64,000 nt of DNA, from contig NC_051106.1 of NCBI RefSeq assembly GCF_901709675.1, positions 2,614,001 through 2,678,000 of the forward strand. The letters run 5' to 3'. Position 1 is the stretch's first letter; every line of letters begins with the position of its first letter. The position numbers and the translations under genes were made by a program. Shown piece after piece: positions 13,060-51,800 of the stretch. Under the pieces are notes generated by a model. That model did no database searches and was not told the origin of the DNA. It saw only the letters and a list, made by a program, of their open reading frames with translations. The DNA is from Syngnathus acus (taxonomy: Eukaryota; Chordata; Actinopteri; Syngnathiformes; Syngnathidae).

Positions 13060-13420
13060 TAGGGCCGAAAGATTTAATATCACCAAATCGACCCATTGTC
13101 ATTCATTAGTGGGCCAACTGCAGAGTCAATACACATTTAATCACAGACTGTAGGCAATTAAAACAGGAGGGGAGCAGTACTGCTATGCTAATTAAAGTGC
13201 CAAGCTCCCGTGGGAAGCTGTATGTCTAGATATCAGCGCCATCACCAAACCTCGCATGTGGTAATCTGCGATGGGCTAATACTGCTCTTCTGGGCCACCG
13301 TGCTGTCAGAGAGCTGTGTGCTGATTGGAAAGTTACATTGCATTAATTAGCTTTTTAATCCTAATTGATGTGAAGGGCAGAACTTTTTGACAGCCAGGAA
13401 AGTGGTTAATCATTGAGTGG
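13060..13420. promoter_or_regulatory. Candidate conserved regulatory block rich in homeodomain cores
   Basis: The block holds many ATTA/TAAT cores (for example CTAATTAAAG near 13189, GCATTAATTAGC near 13342 and CCTAATTGATG near 13362) in otherwise repeat-free, balanced DNA. It looks like a vertebrate developmental enhancer. This is a compositional judgement only. Confidence 0.35.
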
Positions 13421-14099
13421 TGGCAAGCAAAGGACAAATACTTTGTTACTCGTGGTATCTTTAGTTTCTATTTCATAATTTTCTAAAATAGGGCTTGGTT
13501 GTTTTTCAGACTCCACAGGTGATGATGTTAAAACAACAATTTCGGAGAGGCAAGATAAAGACAAAGTCTGCAATCAAAAATAAACTAAAACAATATTTTC
13601 AGAGAAGGTGTATTTTTTTTTAGTTGCCATTATTCAGTAATTTAGTTTTTTTTTTGTCAATTCTTAACATATGCAAAGCTATGGAAAGAAATTTTGATGG
13701 CATAAAAGTCGCTCTCCTTTCCCACCTAACGAAGACAAAGGACCCTGGTATTTATTTATGTTTTCTTTCATTTGGCATTTTGATTTTTGAACAGGCGCAG
13801 ATACAAATAAACATTTGCACCATTGTGGGTGTGATTGTATCTGATTTTATTGTAAAGTACAGAATATTTAAGTAAAGGATTTTATTTCTCTATTGGGGTG
13901 TTTTTCAAAAAAAAGAATCTCTACTTCTACTTAAATACAAAGTGTGAGTATTTTTGCTGCCTCTGCAGTGTTTCAACATGCACTGATGCAATGGCACTGT
14001 CGTTAAAGCTGTTGAAATGTCATCTCTATAAGACCACCTGAGAAAAAAAAAAAAAAAAACACCCATCTGAGCTCTACATCTGAGAGAGGCTTTTGCTCC

Positions 14100-15180
14100 A
14101 TTTCCTTTTTCCATCACCGTGTCAGTGGGCGAGTGAGGCTTATATCTGCTGCGGTCTTATCTGTATTCCAGGCTGATGGGAAATTCAAGTTTGGGATTAC
14201 CTCTGACCCATCTTTGACAGCCAGTTACCGGCGCGCTTTCATTATCGTCACGCTTCAGCAGACGACACAACAAAATCTCACGCTCGCTGCCTGAAAGCTA
14301 TCCTTGTTTGGTATGCATAGCACAGAAATTAGAAGCGCGCAGCGGAGAATTTATATCAGGTCGGCATTAGAGGTGAGCCTATCTTCTGCCGGGCCTTCTC
14401 GGATGGACGAGGGCCCATCCATATGCAGATGGCTAATTTGTAGTGTTTACAGAGGAGCACGGAGGGAGCCGACAGCTCATGAAGAGCGGTGAAAGGGGGC
14501 TGCCTACGTGTCACCCCAGGAGCCCGGTGGTAAAACCTGCCCTATAAGAGCAACAACATAACCGTCCAATCTGTGTTTGCTTACCCGCGGACACGGATGG
14601 CTCAGTCCTGGTCGCGGGGCCCGTAAATTGTGCCTTTTTACAGGCCCTGACAGCTAACAGGCCATTGGGAACAGAGGTGCAATGACTCGGCCACTCAACA
14701 GATTAGCACCTCATCAGCCTCCTACAGCTCCGGACAAATAGCGTCCCTGCCTCCTTCAAGACACAATAGAGCTAACACTGCTCAACAGCCCCCCGCCAAG
14801 AGAGCCCCCCTCATCACCCCACTGCCCTTCCTCTGCCACAAAACTTCCTGGTCTGGCTCTTTCTCTGGGCCACAGCTGCATCAAGGGTTCCTTCCCCAGT
14901 CTTTGGCCCACCCCGACCCCAATTGGCAAGATGTGTGTATTTCAGGTGAGCAAATATTGCCACTTGCCTGAGAGGTCAATGACCAGCCCTTTCAGGAGAA
15001 GAGTGGGGGGTTGCGTATTGTGCCTGGCTGCTTTGCAACAGGGGTACATGTGGCCTCACACAGCAACCGGTCAGGGGAATTCTCCGGGCACAGCTGGAGT
15101 CGGCAAATCAAATATATACCTACATGGCTCATCTGCATTTTCCCAGAGCGTTTCCAGTCTTCATTTCCCCCTCTAATTGG
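14100..15180. promoter_or_regulatory. Candidate regulatory block (about 1 kb, GC-balanced, Fox sites)
   Basis: About 1 kb of complex, repeat-free, GC-balanced sequence with no long open frame. It includes TGTTTAC (14444-14450) and TGTTTGCTTAC (14574-14584), both Fox-type sites. It lies roughly 5-6 kb upstream of foxa2, so a foxa2 enhancer is the simplest guess. Confidence 0.35.
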
Positions 15181-17800
15181 CTTTTAACACTAAAGAATGA
15201 TTTGATGCTCCGACAAGCCACACACAGAGATATTTGAGCCTTTTTGTGACATACAACTCATCTATTGCTTTTATTGTTTCATCTAGAAAATAAAATCCCA
15301 TATGATTATGGAAATTATCATTATTTTTGAGTGCTTCAACATCTCAAGTTCAGTCCAAATCACTTGATGGGTTTGTAAATGTGGTCCGTTCCCTGCTGTT
15401 TTTTGATTAGCCAAATTAGCCAAAATGCATTATAGTGAAATCCTGTTTATCATAGCATCCTTGATTTTTTTTTTTTTTTTTTTTTTGTCACTGCCTGGAG
15501 GAGTTTAGTTTGAAAAATGAACATATAAAAAGAGAATTAAACTTTACATATTCAAACACCAAAACGTTCAACCAAACTATGCAAATGCATTCAGTGAGAG
15601 GCCACTAGCTTAATGCTAATATACAAGGCAAAACAGAAAATTACTGAAGTTGGGGACCTTCTCCGCCTTTTCTTTTTGCCCCGCTCTACATTTTCCAGTA
15701 GACTGAGATGCCTGGGATGTTGAGGCACAATGTACGACACTCAGGCACACAATATGGTCTTCAAATGTGTATTTCAGTTGATCAAAGCAAACTGAATGCT
15801 ACAAATTGAGAAACAAAACCAGAGATTAAGTAAAAAGGACTCAAGGGTGCGAGTAGAAAAAGATAATTAAATTTTGAATATCTTTGGTTGCACAAACTTG
15901 AGTTACCATTTGTGATGTTTTATTTAAACTGTGCTTTATAAATATACATGACATATTAACAGTAGTGTATTGCATTAATGTGTGTGGGTTAGGGTTAGGG
16001 TTAGGGTGTGTGGTCTCTATCAGAAGCAGGATTGGATGACAGCTTTGCACTCAAGTTGTGTATTAGGTGGAGAGATGATGTGTCAGAACTGAGGACCACC
16101 TTGATCTCCCTGGAAGTCAAACGCAAACGTGGATAGCTGCGTCCTGGGAGGCCTCCTCTGCCATCACAGTGAAATGGAACCGGCCGGAAAGCAAACAAGA
16201 TCTCTCCTCATTTCTCCTAGACCAACCTTGTCCTGGGTGATGGGCTTTTCTGTTGTTCTGTTTGTTTGCTTGTTTGGTCTGGAGCCCATGGATACCCGGC
16301 ATGGAGCATCGGGCGGGGAAGGGAAAGACACCGAGGACCGGGAGAAAGGCGAGGGTGGGGGGGCTCAGATGAGGACGTGTGACATGCAGACCTCCCCGTG
16401 AGGTGACAAGAGACCTGCCGAGAAGCTACCGTGCAGGCAAAGCTGTTCAACAAATACAGCAGGACCTCAAGATCAAACTACCCATGATCCATCAGCAGAT
16501 ATTATTTCTGACATGCATAATGCACTTCATGATTAGGAATTTGTCAATTGTGTATAAAACAATCTCAGAGCATTCCAATGTAATGCCAAAAAAAAAAAAA
16601 TTCAGATCACGGAAAAAGTCAAAACAATCATTAATACGTAATCAAAAATTACAAATACTTTTCCAAATTAGCATTTTCTTTGTGGGAGTTCACATAGTAT
16701 TAAGGCCATTCCATTACTCTCCCATGTTCAGTGACAAATAACTTACAAGACTGACACCTTCTGGCAGGAAAAAAAAATACTGTGCTGTTGAGTTTCAAGA
16801 AATGCTTTCCTGGTCCTGGTGACTGAATAGCTTGAATTTTTTCCATAACTAGTAAATATTTCCAATCTGAATAGGAAAAAAATATATTTATGTTTGATGG
16901 TATCAGGAAACTGACATTATATTTGTTGATGGCAGGAATTTAATCAATTATGACAAATGTAAAGGGACAGTTACACCATAGTGGGGAGAAAGATGATTTT
17001 AAGTTTGTTTTTTTTGTTTTGTTTTTTTACACATGGGTTATACTAAACCTTTCATATTTTTTATTATTTGCTTTCATTTGACTGCTTGTTGCTGGGTTTG
17101 AAAAAAAATCTATAATCATGCTTTGCTGTTCCACCATCATATCAAACAATTTCAGTGTTTACAATTTCAATCTTTTTTTTTTTATCTGTTTTACAGTAAT
17201 CTGTACAATTTGTGTATATACGTAGTACTAGCTTTGTATTTAACATCTTTTTTTTTTTATTAAATGCAATAAATAACTCCGTGCCGACAGACACAGTAAC
17301 ATTCTACGAACACGCTAAAAATAAATGCAGAACATGTCACTGTTTAACAAGTTTGTCCAGCCAGAGGGGGGAGACATTACACTATTTCTTCCATGATTTT
17401 GTTCACACCTCTTATCTACAATACAAATGACTCCAGTGGCCCATCTCCAACCCAATGTATCATTACATTGGACTGCAAGGAAATCATCTGATATTTTTAG
17501 TTGGACAATTTGGGTTTGAAATTGAATGTGCAAGTTAAGTCAAAGTAGTACTTTTTGGTGTGTTAAGCGGAGAAACAATTTCCCCCCACAGAGGTTAATG
17601 GGGTCACTTGGCCAGCAAAGTTCACATCTTGAAAGAATTCAAGCAAGCAAATAAAGGAAGGCGGTATTGGATTGCAACTGAAGAGAAAAGGAACATAGCT
17701 TTTTTTTTTTTTCAACTTCTCATCCGTGGTTAGTATGAGTAGGGGTTTTCTGCATTTAGTGGTCAGCCAGTATCTCAGTGCCGAAACCATCAGAAGAGGA
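15181..17800. other. Intergenic, AT-rich, between foxa2 and prkd3
   Basis: No exon seen. Contains homopolymer T and A runs, a short telomere-like repeat (15986-16006) and scattered short open frames. The boundary with the prkd3 3' UTR is not sharply defined. Confidence 0.4.
15986..16006 (+). repeat. Short interstitial telomeric repeat
   Basis: Three and a half perfect copies of the vertebrate telomere unit TTAGGG flanked by TG-rich sequence. Confidence 0.9.
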
Positions 17801-17819
17801 ATAAAAAAGTTAAGAGGAT

Positions 17820-19324
17820 TAATCATAACTGTCTGAATCTCTTTAATTTCTTATTGGATGTACATTTGATACTTGAAGGGGATCCATGATAGCATTTATC
17901 ATGAATGATTTCAAAGCCCCCACATTGAAGTCACCATGTCATTATTTCCTTGCGGTGAGAGACTGGCCCAGAATCACATCCATCTGTTCAGAGACCTGTG
18001 ACATAAAAACACCACAACTCGCTCACTGAGTCACGATACATGATAGAACTTAAAACACAACAAAATTGCAAGCTAGAGCTGTTTATGCTGGGGCCTTTTA
18101 TTTTCCAATGGTATGCATAGAAATGTACAAAACACCTGCCAATCCAGCGGCAACAAAGACAAGAGAAAGAGTGAAGGAAAATTGGAATGAACTCCCAAAT
18201 CACAACAGCAGAATTAACGACAAACCCGCTGGACACTAAACTGGCATATGGGAAGCTTTCGATAATGTGCTAAAAGAAACAATTCAGACATCATACATAC
18301 AATTTGTTTGCACGTGGAATGGACAGTTTTGTTCGATGCGGCACCTCTGCTCTCTGGAATGATTCAGTTAACGCAGAGCATTAAAAAAAAAAAATCACAT
18401 TCCACAAAGGGATGCTTACAAAGTTCCATTTAAAATAGTATATATGAATACAATTGCTGGTTTCAGACGAACACTGAATGCAAAAATCGAATCGATTGAA
18501 CGTACTGACTGATTACGTTTATTGGTTTTAAAGTACTCCACGATTTATTTTTTTGTTTGGCGATAGAACAGATAACGCTCACATTGAGAACATACAGACA
18601 CACATCGGCCACGACTGAGCTCCAGCTACTTTTCACCAATTATCACTATTGAACACTGTGCATCGAGACCAGACGTGCCCTCTGTAGCAGCAAATGGAGC
18701 TTTTTGTTCCATGGGAATGTTCAAAACAATATAGTGCAAAACACTAACACAATTACTAAATACATTAAAACAACATACAAAACACATACCGTAATGTGAT
18801 TGTTCCAGTTTCATGCCGAAGGTCAAACTCACAAACCGTTTGGAAATGAGAACTTGCAGATTGTTTGATAAATTCTCAGGCCCCAAATCCCTTGTGAAAA
18901 GTGCCCTTTACTCCTGGGATAAACTCTCTGTCTCTTTCTATCAACCTCTTCTCTCACACACACACACACACGCACACACACACAACAGAGCCATATTATT
19001 ACTGAAAAGGAACCACAACTGAATAACACAACAAAACCATCAAGTTTATCTTGGTACAATTCTCCTTACATCCATGGAATGTGTTGCTATGATGCAAAAA
19101 AAGGAGAAAGCTTGTCTCTCCTCAGTTTCTGTTTTTCAGTGGCGCACGCACATCCTCAGTTTACAACTTGTAGCAGTGCAGGCATGCTACAAACTTGGCG
19201 TTTCCCCACCTATTGCGAGTCTTTGTCTGTTTCCACAGCAAACAGTTTGGAGGGGCTCACAGCTCCCAAAGTTCCACGTAAAAAGTCCCCAGTGATCTTC
19301 CTGAATTAAATCCCTGGTGTGCCA
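17820..19324 (-). other. prkd3: Probable prkd3 3' UTR region
   Basis: Non-coding sequence directly after the prkd3 stop, with a (CA)n run at about 18956-18984 and minus-strand AATAAA candidates near 18517 and 18096. The true cleavage site is not determinable here. Confidence 0.4.
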
Positions 19325-45300
<25,976 letters not shown>

Positions 45301-45480
45301 TGGCTTTTTTTCCAATGGCGACGTGTAATGCTGAATACCAGAGGGTTCAGTGACAGGATTTATGGCGGGGAATACTTTTGGTACTCATAAGTTTTACTGA
45401 GTCAGCATTGTGTTGTTGTTGTTGTTTTTTTACCACTGTGTCACCTCAGATCAAATCAGGGGGAAAGCCGCTGGTCTCAC

Positions 45481-45619
45481 CTGAGCTCATACACTCCTTC
45501 ACAATATGGAGAAACAACTTGAAATAAGTCTCTAGAATATCACTGGAGCAAATGTCATATCTTGAGATGGTGCTCCTTGCCTTTACTGAAGTCACTGATC
45601 CACTCTGACCACAGGAAGC
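45481..45619 (-). other. prkd3: Candidate prkd3 5' UTR exon
   Basis: On the minus strand an acceptor-like GGTGACAG precedes 139 bp ending in the donor GAGCTCAG|GTGAGACC. It would join an acceptor near 45331 (GGTATTCAG) just upstream of the start codon. There is no transcript evidence. Confidence 0.4.
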
Positions 45620-46964
45620 CTGTCACCAAAAACAAACACAGACATGTTTGTAATTTAGACAAAGCAAGGATCTACACTTACTTAAATTAAAAAACAAACA
45701 TTTGAGGGCCTCTGCCTGTTTTTTAGCTTGACTCATTTTGCACATTCATCCATCAATCATACCATCCATCCATTTTCTGAACCGCTTATCCTTACAGTGT
45801 TCAATTAACCTACCATACAGGTTTTTGGAATGTGGGGACTCCAGATTGCGCATTTTAAATATAAATCAAAAATAACCCCACAACCCACAAACTTTATAAA
45901 GTACAGTGCTTAACCCCAGAACAGTGACTCTAAAAGTGTCGAGCCATCTTTGGCAGTATGCAGAAGAATCGCAGAATGAAATATTCAAACTGTACATAGT
46001 GTTAGAGTTGCTTGAGCTTTTTGAATGCAGAAAAGTACATTTGTTAGTGAGTTAAATTGTCTGCACTTGGCTGGCAGGGTGTACCCCGCCAAAGGCTGCT
46101 GGCATAGGCTCCAGACCCTCATGAGGAGAAGCAATTTGGAAGATGAATGAATTAATGAGTTAAGTTGTATTTATCTTTTAAGTACAATGCATTTGCATTT
46201 AATGTTATTTTTTCCCTAAAACATTTATTTGGGTACAACTCCTGTTAAACTTTTATGTGCGCAACACATTATAATAAAATACTTTGATATTATCATCATC
46301 ATCATCATCATCATTTTAAATCCTATATTTGAGTGCAGCATTACTGTTTTACCTGTAACATTAAACACATTTTTTAGGAATAAAACCTCTGCCTTGTTTT
46401 GGGACACTTGCGCCCACTACATTACTGTGCTTTAATAATGGTCTATTTTACTTGAAGAGCGAAGTATTTTTTTGAGGTAGTATTTGGTGTAAAAACTTGA
46501 AAAAACACTACTGTCCTACGACATTATTACTTACCTCTTTTCATAAATATACAATCAATGTTTAGATCAAATTATCTACACATAAAGCCATTGCTCTCCA
46601 CAGAGAAAGGCCACTCCAATTAAATACAGTATGCTGTCCCGAATCTCAAGTGTAATAAATTAATAACGAACAGCTTCCTGACATTTAGCATGCATGAAAA
46701 CAATAGCATCGCAAACGAAGGCTTAAGAAACACATATTTCCAATATCTAAGATAATTTAAGTACTCAACATCTGGAATTACGGTTTGAAAAGGTATACAC
46801 TTCTATTCATGTACTGGCAGAACACAACCGGAGCGCACACAATAACAACTTAACAAGTTACACAAGCTTGAATATGTACGTCAAGCGGACGTTTCGCTTC
46901 GGTACAACTTTTTGCCGTTCCAAAGACAAACGTCTCCTTAGATATCTTAAAAGTGATCCTTTAC

Positions 46965-47090
46965 CTTCACAGTCAGCGAAGGACGCATTTCTTTCCAATG
47001 CGAGTGGACCGAACAAACTTTGAATCTCCATCAACTACGGAAAGCGGCGTCCCAACTTTAACTTGCTAAAATTCGTCGAGGAAAGGCCAA
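46965..47090 (-). other. prkd3: Candidate prkd3 first (non-coding) exon
   Basis: A strong donor, TGTGAAG|GTAAAGG, lies at 46965 next to CpG-containing promoter-like sequence. The upstream limit is a guess. Confidence 0.4.
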
Positions 47091-47224
47091 CTTAAATAAA
47101 ACAAACACCGAAAAAAAACCTCGCGCAAACGCTTGATGTGAGCAACGAAAACGTCCATTTATTTTCCTCTTATCGTTGTTTCAGATACTGTAGTAAATTC
47201 ATGCGCATCTTATTATCCTTCCAG

Positions 47225-47400
47225 CTGTGACCACTCCCCCTGCTACACTCGAAAAGAAAGTAGTGACGCCCGCTGGGAGTTGTAGTTTTTCCGTAGCCTT
47301 CTCTGTGATTGACTCCACGTTTAGACGGACAAATCTGAACTACAATCTCTGTGAAACAATGGCGCCACTGAAGATACGGCTACACTGCGCATGCGTAGAT
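47225..47400 (-). promoter_or_regulatory. prkd3: Housekeeping-type promoter, probably of prkd3
   Basis: Contains CTGGGAGTTGTAGT (47273-47286), the reverse of the ZNF143/STAF motif ACTACAA..CCCAG; ATGGCGCCAC (YY1-like, near 47360); and TGCGCATGCG (47386-47395), an NRF1 site. Together these are typical of TATA-less vertebrate promoters. No plus-strand gene is seen starting here. Confidence 0.6.
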
Positions 47401-47449
47401 ATTTTCCGTTATTTCATTTTTATGTGTTTCGAGGAAAAAATCTAACTGC

Positions 47450-48640
47450 AGCTTCGCGTGACCTGGAAAAGTTCGTGACACCCTTGAGAACATAATAGTC
47501 ATTAAGGAGCTCTAAGCAGCCGTCACAGTCTCTTAAGTGAATTAATATTGTATTACTCGGATGAATATGTGTAACATTGATTTTCCATTCATGATATTGC
47601 ATGAAAGGAGGCCAGGGTGGTGGGTCCCTGGCCTACCATTGCAACACGTGGACATATCTAATAAAAAAAATTAAAAAGCCAAGTCCCGAAAGGGTACAAA
47701 ACACACAAAAGCTGAAAGGTAAACAAGGGGAACCTCATTGCTTTGTTCAAGAAAGTCTGAGCACTTCAAATTAAAAGTAGTGGTTCCACATCAGGGGTAC
47801 GTGAAATAATTTAATAAATTTTTTCCAAGATCAATAACCTGTGCAAAGACATCACAACAGCGGCATGTCAGCTGAAGTCTCATTAATGCTCTGATGGCTG
47901 ATAATAGTAACTGTTATAGTGGATCAACCTCAATACCACTTCTTGATATCCGATACCAAAACTGCAGTCTCGAGGATCAGTATTTATCCTACAAGGATCT
48001 TTTTTTTTTTTTTTTTAATCACTGAAAGTTGTTAAAAACACTGGATGTAATTCAATTTGCTGACATTGTAAAAAAAGAAAAAAAAAAAAAAAAAAACCAA
48101 AATCACTGTACAACAAACAGCTCACATGCTGGAAACACAGGCACATAGCAACCATGGTGACAGTGAAATTGAGTATATACTGGATAATATTACTTGGTCT
48201 TATGGATTGGATCCGGCTGTACTAACAAAAACTATTTAAAAAACATTTAAAGCATCACAAACAACACAAAAACAATCAAAATATGATTTATTTTGTACAA
48301 AACATAGAGGTAAATGAAATTGAAGTGTCTCTATTATACTATTTTAGTTCAGGATAGTTATTTAGCCATTATCAGCAGTAAAATCTTCATATTTTGTCTA
48401 TAATTATTTTTATGTCATTATGTTCCATGTACAATTAATTACCAGCTTTAAAACACAATTTGCCGGTTACTGTCAACTAAAAATGACTCAGTGCTCAGGT
48501 AACAACAATCAAGGCTCATGTGACATTTACAAGAAGAGTGAGCAAAGTTCCGAGATGGGTGAATGGAAGGAAACACCACTTTGGGGTTTTTTGCATTGGC
48601 ATTGCTAAAAGCTAAAAGTTCATTTTACATGATACATACC
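47450..48640. other. Short intergenic gap between prkd3 promoter and mocs3 3' end
   Basis: AT-rich, with poly-T (about 48001-48017) and poly-A (about 48070-48098) runs and a 9-bp-stem hairpin at 47609-47634. A minus-strand AATAAA near 48285 may end mocs3. No gene is seen. Confidence 0.5.
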
Positions 48641-48642
48641 CT

Positions 48643-48800
48643 TTAATACTGTGGGAATTTGGGGTCTATCCTCTTCGCCCACGCCATCAGCCCCCCACAG
48701 ATATCTTTCACTGTGATATTGTCTACTTCAGATCCACTCATCTTCTCAAGAATCTGCGCGGCCTTCTGGGAGTCGTTGCCCAGCTTACAAATCACATAAA
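48643..48800 (-). CDS. mocs3: mocs3 exon 13 (rhodanese active Cys)
   Basis: [20 protein letters not shown] through [17 protein letters not shown] and a TAA stop, the conserved MOCS3 C-terminus. Confidence 0.96.
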
Positions 48801-51800
48801 CTGGAAGAAACCACAGAGATACTTTTGGCGACAGAAATACTTTCCTGTGGATCTGCATGATAACTATAGGGGAAAACAAAGTTTGCATACAGATTATATT
48901 CAAGGGATTCTATTTTTACAGTACAGTCCATATATTCTATGTTTTGGGGTATAACTATAATTTGGGTGCTATGGTGTAGATCAGATCAAAAACCACCGTT
49001 TATGGAAGACAACTATCCCATGATATAGTTGCAATTGTAAACCACGTAAATTCCATCCATGCACAGACTCCGATAATGATTGCAATGTAAAGTGAAAAAT
49101 GTATAGATAAATATGTGAGAAATGAGCATTTCAGACGACAAGTAGATCAAGCCGGCGTTTGGTCATTTTACCTGGAGGCCGGCAGACACCGACCGTCTGC
49201 TGTTTCAATTGGTCGATACGCTCCTGAAGTAACTGCATATGTTCACTCGTCCTCTCCTCTAAACTTGAGAGTGGTATATCTTGCAACAATGTCAAGAGAA
49301 TAACCACAAAGAGGGGCTTTATTATGTCTCATCAGACTGATTTATGTTTGGTTTCCAGTCTAATAAAGGATACTGAGAGAGCTTGGTAAATGGCATATGT
49401 CCACCTCCACCAGAGGGCGCACATCTAACAGGAGATGGGGCTCTGCTTTGTCCACAATGGATTTGTAATCCTGGAAATACAATGAAACATTCACAAAAAT
49501 GCAAAAATAACATTGACCAACTCATTAAGAAGGGAGTGGTTTTATCTTAGGAAAACATATTTATATCTTACAGTTAAATTCGGAAATGTACCAACTTGCA
49601 GTTAATTTGAGGGAAGTAATGCTTGGGTTTGATTTGGAGCATTTTACAATTACTTTAACAGGTTTTCCTAAAACCGCCGGACTCCAAATGGCTCCTAAAT
49701 AGAACCCCTGACGCAAATTCAATTTAACTGTGATTTCCATCTCTGCGCTTAATGACTGCTTGAAAGTTCAGAAGGTGCATATGCATGTGCGATCCACATG
49801 CAACATTATTGATGCCAAACACAGTGTTATTCTTTTTCTGTGGAAAATTTACAAGCGCATTTAGCTTGTGTCCCGCGAGTGCTGAGATACAATCAGTTCA
49901 TCCATTTTCATGAATTCGAGGAGAACATTACGAGTAATGGTTGAATAAACAACACTTAATACAGGGGAGGGATGTTCTGACCAAAAGGTTCCCCACCTGC
50001 ACTGTGATCCTCTGATCTCTGGACAAGAGGTTGAGTCTGCGACACTGAAAACAAAACTTTATATTAAGAAGTACATTTAAATACTTCTTATAAAAGAACA
50101 TGTCAGGATATCAAGGTCAACCTTATCTGTTGCGGCAGAACCACAGAAGGCTTCATAGTCGACGAGCTTGGTTACGCTGGGCTTTTCTCCACACACTACA
50201 CACCCAGACTGCTTGGGCCGCAACCTGATGGACCGGAACCTGGTACTGTGAGCATCAAAGATCACCAGCTGCTGGCCGCAGGAAGCTGACACGTGCGGTT
50301 AAGTTAAACATGAAACCACGTTTGCAAGCTGAGCCGTAACCTGAGCAACTGTGATGTCATTTTTAGTCGACAGTAAGTGGCAAAATGGCCACCAGTGAGA
50401 TAGTTAGACCGGGTGGATTTCGCTGCTTAACTCAAATCCATAAGTCAAGTCAAGTCATAAACGCAATGTTAATCAATACCCAAATAAAAACAGTAATGTG
50501 AGGCAGTTACTGTACATATTAATTCGTAATAGAAAAGAAAATTCCAAATAAACCTCATCCTGGATTTGTAACAAGTCCCAACTTTGTGACAATTCACTTT
50601 TGTATTAAATCGAGGAATGCTGAAATGAACAGTATGTCATGCCAGATTTGAGATACAGCCATGTCCAGAGGCTATCTTGAGGACCTCCAATGCTTGAAAG
50701 CAGCCCATTATGCCTGGAACTTAAAGATAAGTGGAACATTTGACTAACAACCAGTATTTAACAGGCTGGAGATGATGGAGAAAGACGAGTCTGTATAAAG
50801 TTAAGGGCTTCTTGGAAAGAGGCTGGACTTACCCACTCCTAACACCCCTCCATCGGAACAATTTGTCACTGTCTCTGGGGGTGGGGGCACTGGGTAGAGA
50901 CATCTGTAGCAAGGGCCTCCGTCATAGTTGTATACAGTCAACTACAAGACAAAACGTTCAGGCCGTGCAGGATGGTGATTTGCAAGATGGAAATATCTTA
51001 CCTGTCCCTCCATTCTGAGGGCGCTCGCCGATACGAGAGGCTTGCCGCTCAGCACGCAGGCGTCGTTGACAAGATAACGAGTGGGGACATTGTCCGAACA
51101 ATCGGCCACGATGTCATATATGAAGTCAATCAAGTCAAGGCTTGTCTGTTTTTCTTAATTTCATAAAGTCACCAAAAACGGGAACGGGATACTGTTGAAT
51201 GAGTTGCAAGGCGTTCTCAGGTGAAAGCTGCAAGTGGTAAGGAATACACTCCACTGTTGAGTTCAACCTGTGAGGTTACATTCAAAAGTACAAATTAATA
51301 AAATAACAATGAATTAAACTACAAAGTACAGTGGAACTTCTAAAGTCAAATGTGACTGTACAATTCAGAATTAGGGAGAGAAAAAAAATCTCACTTTAAA
51401 GTCCAGAAGTGAAATCGCTGGTGTGCATGAGTAATACTTTCAGCATACTAATTTTGTGTTCTTTTATGCCAATTCTGAATTTTATACAGGTCTGCTGTAC
51501 AGTTAATATATGCTCAATATGGTAACATCTGTAAATGGATTAATTCAGCTCCCATTGCTTCCTTTTGGTAGAAACATTTTAATCCAAACAAAACTGAGGT
51601 TGGACCATCTTGGACTAAATTATGTTCAACCTTAGAGGTTCAACTGTAGATGGAAGTTGCTGTGCTTGTGGCTTCCTAGTGGTACCCTAGTGTGGTGAAC
51701 GACAAGCCAAATGTGTACTAACCACAGTGGGGGGCAAGAAGCACCAAAAGAAGCTGCCTCAGAAATAACATGTTTACACAACATTTGCAGACTGGAGTAC

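Noticed and set aside
45301-45315. Upstream in-frame start for Prkd3 (MEKKP extension)
   Set aside because: The codon is TTG, not ATG; the ATG at 45298-45300 gives the N-terminus seen in other PRKD3 proteins.
47227-47445. 72-codon plus-strand open frame in the prkd3 promoter
   Set aside because: It spans the promoter motifs, has no similarity recognised, and no donor or downstream exons.
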